From the NCBI GenBank assembly GCA_038880255.1, contig JAVZSA010000054.1, positions 1 to 6,457 on the forward strand: 6,457 nt of DNA, read 5' to 3'. A program made the position numbers and the translations under genes. Shown here piece by piece: positions 1 to 6,101 of this stretch; positions within the stretch are counted from its first letter, which is position 1, and the number at the start of each line of letters is the position of its first letter. The notes beneath the pieces are model-generated. The model did no database searches and was not told the origin of the DNA. It saw only the letters and a program-made list of their open reading frames with translations. The DNA comes from ARK-15 sp038880255. Lineage in GTDB: Archaea > Thermoplasmatota > Thermoplasmata > Thermoplasmatales > ARK-15.

Positions 1-25
1 TCCACAATTTTAAAATTTTTGTGGA
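1..25. repeat. Imperfect inverted repeat at the end of the lipid kinase gene
   Basis: TCCACAA (1-7) and TTGTGGA (19-25) are perfect 7-base complementary arms around an 11-base A/T loop. The right arm overlaps the last codons of the kinase gene and the stop lies in the loop. In RNA this would be a modest hairpin ending at the operon's 3' end, perhaps an end-protecting or terminator-like structure. The window edge hides any following T run. Confidence 0.35.
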
Positions 26-897
26 ATTAGAAACTCAATCTTTTTTTCTAAAATTGTTATTTTTATAGGTGTTTTTCCAATAACATCTCCATCCATTTCC
101 ACAAGTATTCCAGAATTTTCAACGAATATTTCATTGGAAATAAAATCATATGAATATCCTTTTTTTATATATTCTCCCGAAATAAGATTTCTTAAACGAA
201 TTACAGATGTTAATTTAGAAAATGATTTCAGTATATGTAAATTTAAAAATCCATCATCAATTTTTGAATCTGGAGATGCGAGCATACCACCACCAAAGTA
301 CTTGCCATTAGCTACTATTACCTCAATTGTGGAAAATGTTTTCTTTATAGTATTTAATTGAATATTAAGATCAAATTTTTTCATTTTTGATAAGGTGGAG
401 ATTATACCTAAAATGAATGAATATTTTCCAAGAGATTTATGCTTATTTACATAATTCATTACCTCTGCTCCAAAACCTATTTCTAGGATATTGATAAAAT
501 ATCTTGAAAATGATTGTTCAGTGAAATATACATTTCCAATATCCACCTTTATTTTCTTTCCATTTTTAATTGCAATAAAAAAATCATCCAAATTTCTTAT
601 TCCAATAGTTTTCCCAAAATCAGAACCTGTTCCAAATGGCAAAATGACAATAGTTTTATTAGAATTTACAAGACCATTGACCACTTCATTCAGTGTACCA
701 TCACCACCAACTGATACTATTAAATCAAAATCTTCATTAGAAATTTTTTTGGATATTTCTATCGCATGACCTGGGTACTTTGTAAACTCATAATTTTGTT
801 CTCCAAAATTTTTAAAAATTTTTATTTTATTCTTTTCCCATTCTTCCAATGCTTTTCCATTGCCTGCAATTGGATTGATAATGAAAAAAATTTTCAT
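10..897 (-). CDS. Diacylglycerol-kinase-family lipid kinase (DAGK catalytic domain, YegS/BmrU/LCB5-like)
   Basis: This 295-residue cytoplasmic protein has the usual length for single-domain DAGK-family kinases, which use ATP to phosphorylate a lipid alcohol such as diacylglycerol or a sphingoid base. Visible motifs in order are NPIAGNGKA (residues 8-16), the nucleotide-binding SVGGDGTLNEVVNG (62-75), LPFGTGSDFGK (86-96), DIGNV (119-123), FGGGM (201-205), SPDSKIDDG (208-216), and EMDGD near the C-terminus (267-271), where the family has its catalytic acidic residue. The usual GTGNDF is GTGSDF here. There is no signal peptide or membrane helix. It is the last gene of a three-gene operon and starts 6 bases after the FAD oxidase stop. 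An AAGTGA that includes that stop codon gives a weak Shine-Dalgarno match at normal spacing. The family assignment is secure. The substrate is not visible from sequence; in an archaeon archaeol or another isoprenoid glycerol lipid is plausible, which is inference. Confidence 0.93.
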   Translation of the reverse strand: MKIFFIINPIAGNGKALEEWEKNKIKIFKNFGEQNYEFTKYPGHAIEISKKISNEDFDLIVSVGGDGTLNEVVNGLVNSNKTIVILPFGTGSDFGKTIGIRNLDDFFIAIKNGKKIKVDIGNVYFTEQSFSRYFINILEIGFGAEVMNYVNKHKSLGKYSFILGIISTLSKMKKFDLNIQLNTIKKTFSTIEVIVANGKYFGGGMLASPDSKIDDGFLNLHILKSFSKLTSVIRLRNLISGEYIKKGYSYDFISNEIFVENSGILVEMDGDVIGKTPIKITILEKKIEFLIPQKF

Positions 898-903
898 AAA
901 TAT

Positions 904-2454
904 TCACTTTATTATTTCTGAATTAAGCATATTGTCTGGATCAAGGTTATTTTTTAAAGCCTTTATTATATTATAGGCATTTCCTTTGTAACTTTTTAAC
1001 TCATCTCCTAAATATGTGCCAATTCCATGATGATGTGAAATTGAACCACCGGATTCTATGATACTTTTTATAACTGCATTCCTTAAAATTGTCAGATATT
1101 TTTTTCTCTCATCTTTTGAATAAAAAATAAAAGTAAAATATAATGCAGTACCAGTTAAGTATTCGTGAGATGCGTGACACATAATTAAACCACTCACTCC
1201 ATTTTTTTCTAAAGTATCATTGAAAGATAATGTAACATTTCTATAGAGGCTATAAGCGTTTGACCAGACAGTTGATGTCTCAATTGTTTCAGCAACAATA
1301 CCGTGCTTCAGAAGCTCATTGTACAAATAGGGCCTATCATATCTAGATTTTAGCCAAAACTTGGAAGGCATAGATCCAAGATTAATACCATCAATTTTAG
1401 GTATTTTACTATCATTAACAACTATTAATATTGAACCGTTATTTAACACGCCCCTCATTTTTAAATATGTTTTAAATATTTTTACAAATGCATTATCTTC
1501 GATTGCAATTAATGATAGTTTAGACTCAATTTCATCAGAGAGTCTAGAAACAAGTGGTATCTTTCCATTAGTAATAATTTTTCTTAACGATTCGAGCCCA
1601 TCCGAAAAATTTTTAAATATATATGCTTTAAAATATAGTTTTTTAGGAATTTTATGTACTTTTAGGTATGCTCTAGTAATAACACCATAAGTACCTTCAC
1701 TTCCTATGGCAATATCTGAAACCCTGAAGAAAGCAGACTCTGCAGGAGCTTTTTTATCCGAAAATGTTCCTGAAGGGGATACCATCGTCACACCTAAAAC
1801 CATATCCTTAATTTTTCCATATCTATTGGATTCTTGTCCAGCGGCATTTGTAGCAATCCAGCCGCCAAGAGTTGAATATTCAAAAGATTCGGGAAAATTA
1901 CCTAAGGTAAGACCAAACTTTTTAAGTCTGTTTTCAAGATCAGGGCCTTTTATTCCTGTTCCTGCTTCAAGAATCATTGATTTTTCATCCACATTAAAAT
2001 AGTTTAGATTCATAGTATCTAGAGCAATTGAAAATTTTTTCCTACCGCTTGGAGCAATGCCTCCAGTAACAGATGTTCCTCCTCCATATATTATTATTTC
2101 ACATTCATTCTTTAATTTTTCAAAAATACATGGTATTTCTTCTTCGTTTGGATAAATTACTGCATCTACAATTCTAAAATTACTGTTTTCCATAAGTGTA
2201 ATATAATCAAATCCACTTTTACCAAAAGAATGGTAAAATCTATCTTTTGTATCAAAGGAAATGTTTTTGTCTTTTAAACATTCTTTTAATAATTTTTCTA
2301 AATCCTCATTCTTTTCTAATTCATTAATTACATAATGTCCATCCCATACAATTTTATTATCATCTATACCAAATTTCTCATAAATGAAATTATAAAATTT
2401 TTTATTCACTTTAATACCTTTATTTTCATCACCCCAGAGACAATATAGTTTCAT
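904..2454 (-). CDS. FAD-linked oxidase of the alkyl-DHAP-synthase (AGPS)-like family
   Basis: This 516-residue flavoenzyme is about the length of bacterial and archaeal AGPS-like proteins. The FAD-binding PCMH domain (about 95-270) shows YGGGTSVTGG (123-132), EAGTGIKGPDLE (163-174), STLGGWIATNAAG (194-206), RYGKIKDM (211-218) and GSEGTYGVIT (251-260). The C-terminal cap (about 270-516) shows SRLSDE (303-308), IETSTVW (391-397), CHASHEY (426-432), LYFTF (438-442), the triple histidine SHHHGIG (473-479) and LDPDNMLN (504-511). The N-terminus (1-95: WGDEN, then ISFDTKDRFYHSFGKS at 65-80) also fits the AGPS group better than lactate or glycolate oxidases. I start it at the ATG at 2454, because a strong Shine-Dalgarno ends 6 bases upstream; an in-frame ATG at 2460 abuts it directly. 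Eukaryotic AGPS exchanges the acyl chain of acyl-DHAP for an alkyl chain. Whether this protein does that is doubtful, since several conserved positions differ. A dehydrogenase for a 2-hydroxyacid or glycerol phosphate is an alternative. Confidence 0.88.
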   Translation of the reverse strand: MKLYCLWGDENKGIKVNKKFYNFIYEKFGIDDNKIVWDGHYVINELEKNEDLEKLLKECLKDKNISFDTKDRFYHSFGKSGFDYITLMENSNFRIVDAVIYPNEEEIPCIFEKLKNECEIIIYGGGTSVTGGIAPSGRKKFSIALDTMNLNYFNVDEKSMILEAGTGIKGPDLENRLKKFGLTLGNFPESFEYSTLGGWIATNAAGQESNRYGKIKDMVLGVTMVSPSGTFSDKKAPAESAFFRVSDIAIGSEGTYGVITRAYLKVHKIPKKLYFKAYIFKNFSDGLESLRKIITNGKIPLVSRLSDEIESKLSLIAIEDNAFVKIFKTYLKMRGVLNNGSILIVVNDSKIPKIDGINLGSMPSKFWLKSRYDRPYLYNELLKHGIVAETIETSTVWSNAYSLYRNVTLSFNDTLEKNGVSGLIMCHASHEYLTGTALYFTFIFYSKDERKKYLTILRNAVIKSIIESGGSISHHHGIGTYLGDELKSYKGNAYNIIKALKNNLDPDNMLNSEIIK

Positions 2455-2456
2455 AA

Positions 2457-4424
2457 TCATTCACCTCCTTTAAAAATGAGTGCAATAGAAAGGATTATGG
2501 AGACATAGCCAAAAATGGATACTCCAATTGGTAATATTGTTTGTGAAGAGAGTGTATATGCAATTGAAAATGTAAATATAAATAGCATAAAAATCAAAAA
2601 TGTTATGGTAGAAAATAAAATCCTAGATTTAATTGTCATATTGTTTGAATTAAAAAGTTGTACAATTGGTAATAAAGGTGAAATTATCATGAAACTGATC
2701 AAAAATAATTCTGTATTGTTTATTACAAAGGAATTGTATAAAATAATTAATAATGCTGCCATAATAAGCAATAATGAAATTACAATTCCGTATGGAATAA
2801 ATTTTCTTTTTGCAATCATTCCACCATATGAAAATAATATTGAACCTAAGATTATACCTAAAAATAACGGAAATTCCTGTCTTTCATCCCCTATTAAATA
2901 AATAAGGTTAATAGAATAGGCGATTGTCAATATTAAAAAAGTTGAAACAATTGATACATAGGTGGAAAATTTGAGTAATGTTACTTTTTCAAAACCCCTC
3001 TTTAAATAGTATAAGGTTATGAGAGCTAAGTTTACAAATAATAGCATTATCAGGAACCAAGGTTCAAAATAAATAGGCATTATTTCAGTATTTTTTAAAA
3101 TGAAAATAGGAAAGCCTAATGAAGAGAGAGTAATATTTGAACTACCATACCTTTCATAAGGTAACGAGGAATATTGAAATTGTGGTGGAAGGGGAAAAGA
3201 ATATGAAAAATTTATTGTGACATTTTGGGGATAAATTGACTTATTCAAACCAATAGTATTAATTTTTCCAGAAAATATATCAATTGGTGGTCTGGCCACC
3301 ATTCCATTAAAGTATGTTTTTTCAAAATTAAAAATATCAAGTGGTATATTTGAATCTGAAACTAATTTGTTCAGAGCTGGGATGTTCCAATTATAATCAA
3401 TAAAAGCTAGAAGGGAAGTATGTGTAAGAATAGTGTGCGAGACATAGTTTTCCTTTGCATATGGCGAAACTACTATAAATGGAACTCTCATACCGAGTTG
3501 TATTCCATCTAAAGTGGGTGGTGGAATATGATCATAAAATCCTCCAAATTCATCATAGGTAATGAATACTGTAGAACTATTCCATAAAATACTTTTTTCA
3601 ATTGATTCTATAATATTAGCTAACCATATTTCACCTCTTTCAACATAATTTGGTGGATGTTGATCATAATCTCCAAAGTCCTGTGTAAATATATAGGATA
3701 CATTGGGCAAGGTACCTGTTTCTACTTGATATATGAAATCATTCCATGAATAAAGGTGGTTTTTATAAATATTCCAGCCATTTAAAAATGAGGAATAATC
3801 AAATGTTCCATTCTTTGGATTTCCAACATAAATCCCCCAAGATATATTGTAATGTGTAAGTTCACCAAAGATTGTTTCATTAAAAGGTATATATGGTGGG
3901 GGGCCATAATCATTAAACACTGGGGTATAACCTGCCAAATAAAGAAGTGTGTTTGGAGCACTTTCTGACATATAATTAGAAAAGTACATATCACCAATAG
4001 CATACTCTGAGGCTATGGACCATTCAAGACCAAATTGAACTGAACTAAAATACACCATAGATTGAGGTCCACTTCCATTAACAAAATTATTTAATTTTCC
4101 TTTATTCCAATCCAAATAATATGCTGTATAACCTTCAATTGGATTTTCTGTAAAAAATTTATTATTAGGCACCATATTCAATTTATCAGTTAAATTTTCT
4201 GAAATTAAATTATTTGGAATACTCATATTTTTTATTATACTTTGATTCCAAGAATAATTATCATGTGGATAAATACCAAATATTGTGTCAAATGCATTAT
4301 TTTCAAAGTATATGTTAATTACATGTTTTATAGGGGTCCTTGTATAATGATTTTCCCCAGAAACTAATGGTATTGTTATTAAAATTAAAATTATAAAAAT
4401 TAATATGGTAATAATTTTCTTCAT
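2457..4424 (-). CDS. Secreted phosphoesterase (phospholipase C / acid phosphatase family) with a seven-helix C-terminal membrane domain
   Basis: This 655-residue protein begins with a signal peptide (KK at 2-3, hydrophobic core 5-21, VSGE at 21-24). Residues 31-370 form a complete phosphoesterase domain: IKHVINIYFENNAFDTIFG (32-50) with the family's metal-binding Glu-Asn pair (41-42), SESAPNTLLYLAG (153-165) where Ser155 is the likely nucleophile, DYDQHPP (252-258), TYDEFGGFYDH (289-299) with Asp291-Glu292, GMRVPFIVVSPYAK (311-324), and a final SLLAFIDYNW block (337-346). The family hydrolyses phosphate monoesters or phospholipid head groups outside the cell. Seven hydrophobic segments follow (about 454-474, 488-511, 518-538, 543-567, 572-591, 602-625, 629-651). 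Positive charges (KR 475-476, KRK 539-541, K599/R601) fall in loops that would be cytoplasmic, consistent with an outside enzyme domain. The protein has no cysteine and 14 N-X-S/T sequons before the first helix. An in-frame TTG at 4427 is rejected because the TATA box fits the ATG. It is the first operon gene. Substrate (phospholipid or phosphomonoester) is undecided. Confidence 0.9.
   Translation of the reverse strand: MKKIITILIFIILILITIPLVSGENHYTRTPIKHVINIYFENNAFDTIFGIYPHDNYSWNQSIIKNMSIPNNLISENLTDKLNMVPNNKFFTENPIEGYTAYYLDWNKGKLNNFVNGSGPQSMVYFSSVQFGLEWSIASEYAIGDMYFSNYMSESAPNTLLYLAGYTPVFNDYGPPPYIPFNETIFGELTHYNISWGIYVGNPKNGTFDYSSFLNGWNIYKNHLYSWNDFIYQVETGTLPNVSYIFTQDFGDYDQHPPNYVERGEIWLANIIESIEKSILWNSSTVFITYDEFGGFYDHIPPPTLDGIQLGMRVPFIVVSPYAKENYVSHTILTHTSLLAFIDYNWNIPALNKLVSDSNIPLDIFNFEKTYFNGMVARPPIDIFSGKINTIGLNKSIYPQNVTINFSYSFPLPPQFQYSSLPYERYGSSNITLSSLGFPIFILKNTEIMPIYFEPWFLIMLLFVNLALITLYYLKRGFEKVTLLKFSTYVSIVSTFLILTIAYSINLIYLIGDERQEFPLFLGIILGSILFSYGGMIAKRKFIPYGIVISLLLIMAALLIILYNSFVINNTELFLISFMIISPLLPIVQLFNSNNMTIKSRILFSTITFLIFMLFIFTFSIAYTLSSQTILPIGVSIFGYVSIILSIALIFKGGE
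2461..2470 (-). promoter_or_regulatory. Strong Shine-Dalgarno site for the FAD oxidase, inside the upstream gene
   Basis: Read on the minus strand this is AAGGAGGTGA, a long match to the complement of the archaeal 16S 3' end. It lies within the last sense codons (Lys-Gly-Gly-Glu) of the phosphoesterase gene and ends 6 bases before the ATG at 2454. The spacing decides for that start over the ATG at 2460, which has no gap. The position implies translational coupling between the two genes. Confidence 0.85.
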
Positions 4425-4446
4425 CAATTAAATAAATGATCAACTG

Positions 4447-4454
4447 TTATAAAA
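4447..4454 (-). promoter_or_regulatory. TATA box of the three-gene lipid operon
   Basis: On the minus strand this reads TTTTATAA, preceded by A-rich sequence. Its centre is about 26 bases before the ATG at 4424, the distance at which archaeal transcription starts, so the mRNA would begin at or next to the start codon. No Shine-Dalgarno precedes that ATG, which fits a leaderless transcript. Confidence 0.6.
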
Positions 4455-4467
4455 TATTTTTTAAAAA
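4451..4467 (-). terminator. Possible oligo-T terminator of the acetyltransferase gene
   Basis: Reading on after the acetyltransferase stop on the minus strand there is a run of five T's (4467-4463) and then four T's (4454-4451), without a hairpin. Archaeal polymerase can stop at short T runs. The stretch overlaps the next gene's TATA box and the base composition is A+T-rich anyway, so the call is weak. Confidence 0.25.
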
Positions 4468-4473
4468 TATTTG

Positions 4474-5109
4474 TTATTTCTTTTTTTCCAAAATTAATAA
4501 ACATTCGTCACCACTTTGCTTATTCATATTTTCAAAATCAATTTTACCTTGTAAAATAAAAGGCGGACTTGTGTTTAAAATTTTCACTCCCTCATCATTT
4601 TTATAAATATAATCTTTATAATATTCATTTTCATAATACACCCATTTATCCATATAGTTTTCTAACAATAATTCATTAGATTTTTTTAGATTTAATTTTT
4701 CAATTAATTGATTAAATTCTAACCTCTCTCCCTCCTTATAATATACATGATCTATAATATTAAAGTTAAATTTTTTAGCTAAATTTAATGAAGCGATATT
4801 TGTTTCAGATATTAATAGTCTGATGACCTTATTCCCAGCCAATTCTATAGCTTTTTTAGTTAATTCACTTCCAATTCCTTTTTTTCTATATTCAGTTTTT
4901 ACACGTAATCCCTCTAACCAAACAAATTTATCAAATACCTTTATGTGAAGAAATCCAAGAATTGCATTATTATCTACAGCTTTAATAAATATTCCTTCTT
5001 TCAGCCATAAATCAAAAACCTCATTGATATAATCTCCCCATTCAAAACTATTTTTTGAAATTTCAAATATTTCATTTTTATCCTTTTCTTCCACATTTAA
5101 AATTTCCAT
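4474..5109 (-). CDS. GNAT-family N-acetyltransferase with an extra C-terminal region
   Basis: This 211-residue protein has the GNAT fold in residues 1 to about 125. The core strand LEGLRV (65-70) is followed by the acetyl-CoA pyrophosphate-binding loop RKKGIG (75-80) and helix SELTKKAIELA (81-91). Then come the strand IRLLIS (96-101) and ETNIASLNLAKKFNF (102-116), the usual N-x-x-S-x-x-L-x-x-K-x-x-F pattern. The family moves an acetyl group from acetyl-CoA to an amine; the acceptor cannot be read from the sequence. Residues about 130-211 are acidic and tyrosine-rich (for example NYMDKWVYYENEYYKDYIY, 151-169) and go beyond a minimal GNAT domain, perhaps a substrate-binding or degenerate second lobe. 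I start it at the ATG at 5109, not the in-frame TTG at 5118, because a TATA-like element lies about 26 bases upstream of the ATG. It is transcribed away from the EamA gene and lies 49 bases upstream of the lipid operon's first gene. Confidence 0.85.
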   Translation of the reverse strand: MEILNVEEKDKNEIFEISKNSFEWGDYINEVFDLWLKEGIFIKAVDNNAILGFLHIKVFDKFVWLEGLRVKTEYRKKGIGSELTKKAIELAGNKVIRLLISETNIASLNLAKKFNFNIIDHVYYKEGERLEFNQLIEKLNLKKSNELLLENYMDKWVYYENEYYKDYIYKNDEGVKILNTSPPFILQGKIDFENMNKQSGDECLLILEKKK

Positions 5110-5126
5110 ATATATCAATAATAATA

Positions 5127-5139
5127 AAATATTTAATTA
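5127..5139. promoter_or_regulatory. Shared TATA element of a divergent, leaderless gene pair
   Basis: The plus strand reads AAATATTTAATTA and the minus strand TAATTAAATATTT. It consists of two overlapping palindromes (AAATATTT at 5127-5134 and TAATTA at 5134-5139). The midpoint between the two ATGs (5109 minus, 5161 plus) is 5135, so the element sits about 26 bases from both. No Shine-Dalgarno precedes either start. One element, or two overlapping ones, would therefore drive leaderless transcription in both directions. Confidence 0.55.
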
Positions 5140-5160
5140 GATTTTCTATTCTGTAAAAGA

Positions 5161-6024
5161 ATGAAAAATTATTTCGAAATTCTTCTTTTTACATTAATGT
5201 CCCTTTTCTGGGCTTTAAATTTCTTATTAGTAAAAGTAGTAGTTAATTACGAAAACGTTTTTTATGTACTATTTTTTAGAATACTTTTTGCATTGCTTAT
5301 TTCTATAATATTATTTCCAAAATCTTTTGTATGGAAGAGTTCGTATAAAGTTCACATAAAATTTTTTGTTTTATCTCTTTTAAATATAGTTATTTTTATG
5401 GAATTTTGGTTTATGGGGGAAATGGTAGAAAGTGCTTCGTTATCGTCAATCATAATATATTCTTATCCAATTCTTAATGTTCTTCTTTCAATAATAATAC
5501 TTAATGAAAAGATTACCAAATTAAATTTTTTTGGATCTATTCTTGGATTAATAGGTATAATTTTAATCTTCTTTGAGGAATTTACAATCTATACATTTTT
5601 GGGTTTAATATTTCTAATAGTTTCTGCTTTCGGATGGGCGTTGGGAGCTATTTTTTATAAAAAATACATGAGTAATATTGAACTAATAAGTGTAAATACG
5701 ATGCAATTTCTTTATTCTCTACCTATAACATTTCTAGTAGCAATTTTTTCTGGACCATTAGTTCTAAAAAATTTAAATTTGGAATTTTTCACAATTGTTA
5801 TTTATATGGGAACGTTAGGTACTTCCATTGCAATGTTAATTTATTTATATTTTTTAAAAAAATATAATGTCTCAAGAATTTCACCATACCTTTTTTTGGT
5901 TCCAATACTATCCGTTTTATTGTCTGTTTTGATATTACATGAAAAGATTGCATTTATTAATTATTTTGGAATTCTTTTTGTAATAGTGGGAATCTATTTA
6001 TCACAAATAAAGAAGGTTAATTAA
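5161..6024 (+). CDS. EamA/DMT-superfamily transporter (ten-helix, two-repeat permease)
   Basis: This 287-residue integral membrane protein has the typical length and ten hydrophobic segments of the drug/metabolite transporter superfamily. The two internal EamA repeats are easy to see: their last helices both follow the pattern P-I-L-x-V-L-L-S-x-x-I-L-x-E-K-I, at residues 103-118 and 248-263, and each is followed by an N-x-F/Y-F-G helix (122-137 and 267-280). The first helix carries LFWALNFLLVK (15-25), the usual W-x-x-x-F position of the family. Family members export or import amino acids, metabolites or drugs; the substrate cannot be predicted here. The ATG at 5161 lies just before the first helix and about 26 bases after the shared TATA element, with no Shine-Dalgarno, so it is probably leaderless. 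It diverges from the acetyltransferase gene. The following 77 bases hold only the promoter region of the next gene. Confidence 0.9.
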   Translation: MKNYFEILLFTLMSLFWALNFLLVKVVVNYENVFYVLFFRILFALLISIILFPKSFVWKSSYKVHIKFFVLSLLNIVIFMEFWFMGEMVESASLSSIIIYSYPILNVLLSIIILNEKITKLNFFGSILGLIGIILIFFEEFTIYTFLGLIFLIVSAFGWALGAIFYKKYMSNIELISVNTMQFLYSLPITFLVAIFSGPLVLKNLNLEFFTIVIYMGTLGTSIAMLIYLYFLKKYNVSRISPYLFLVPILSVLLSVLILHEKIAFINYFGILFVIVGIYLSQIKKVN

Positions 6025-6042
6025 AAAATTTTATATTTAATC

Positions 6043-6091
6043 GTAATCCAGATTACTTGATTACCATAAAACTTATAAACCAGATTTACTT
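6043..6091 (+). promoter_or_regulatory. Candidate operator: GATTAC half-sites around a promoter
   Basis: GTAATC (6043-6048) and GATTAC (6051-6056) form a perfect 6-base inverted repeat with a 2-base spacer. A third copy, GATTAC, follows in direct orientation at 6059-6064, 8 bases on. The longer string CCAGATTACTT (6048-6058) returns with one inserted base as CCAGATTTACTT (6080-6091), on the other side of the TATA box. Half-sites on both sides of the TATA box are expected of a repressor site. The binding protein is inferred, possibly the downstream gene's own product. Confidence 0.4.
6073..6079 (+). promoter_or_regulatory. TATA box of the right-edge gene
   Basis: TTATAAA, centred at 6076, lies 26 bases before the ATG at 6102. 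The only Shine-Dalgarno-like string before the ATG is a weak AGGA. This predicts a leaderless or nearly leaderless transcript. Confidence 0.6.
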
Positions 6092-6101
6092 ATAGGAAAA
6101 T

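Noticed and set aside
1361..2002. Plus-strand open frames opposite the FAD oxidase
   Set aside because: They are antisense to conserved FAD-binding and cap-domain motifs and have no independent evidence of coding.
904..2454. Naming the flavoenzyme a true alkyl-DHAP synthase (AGPS) that makes ether lipids
   Set aside because: Family resemblance is clear, but conserved residues differ and archaeal ether lipids use another route, so only a family-level name is supported.
2515..2901. 128-codon open frame on the plus strand
   Set aside because: It lies wholly antisense to the membrane domain of the phosphoesterase, has no convincing promoter or ribosome binding site, and its translation shows no family features; low G+C membrane codons readily give such frames.
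3782..4003. 73-codon minus-strand frame inside the phosphoesterase
   Set aside because: It is an alternative frame within a gene whose own frame carries conserved catalytic motifs.
4425..4427. TTG as start of the phosphoesterase, one codon upstream of the ATG
   Set aside because: The TATA box centre fits the ATG at 4424, and Met-Lys-Lys is a normal signal-peptide beginning; the TTG adds nothing.
5110..5118. TTG as start of the acetyltransferase
   Set aside because: The ATG at 5109 is at the expected distance from the TATA element, and the three added residues have no support.
6025..6042. Terminator after the transporter gene
   Set aside because: Only a four-T run in an A/T-rich stretch and no hairpin; not distinguishable from background.
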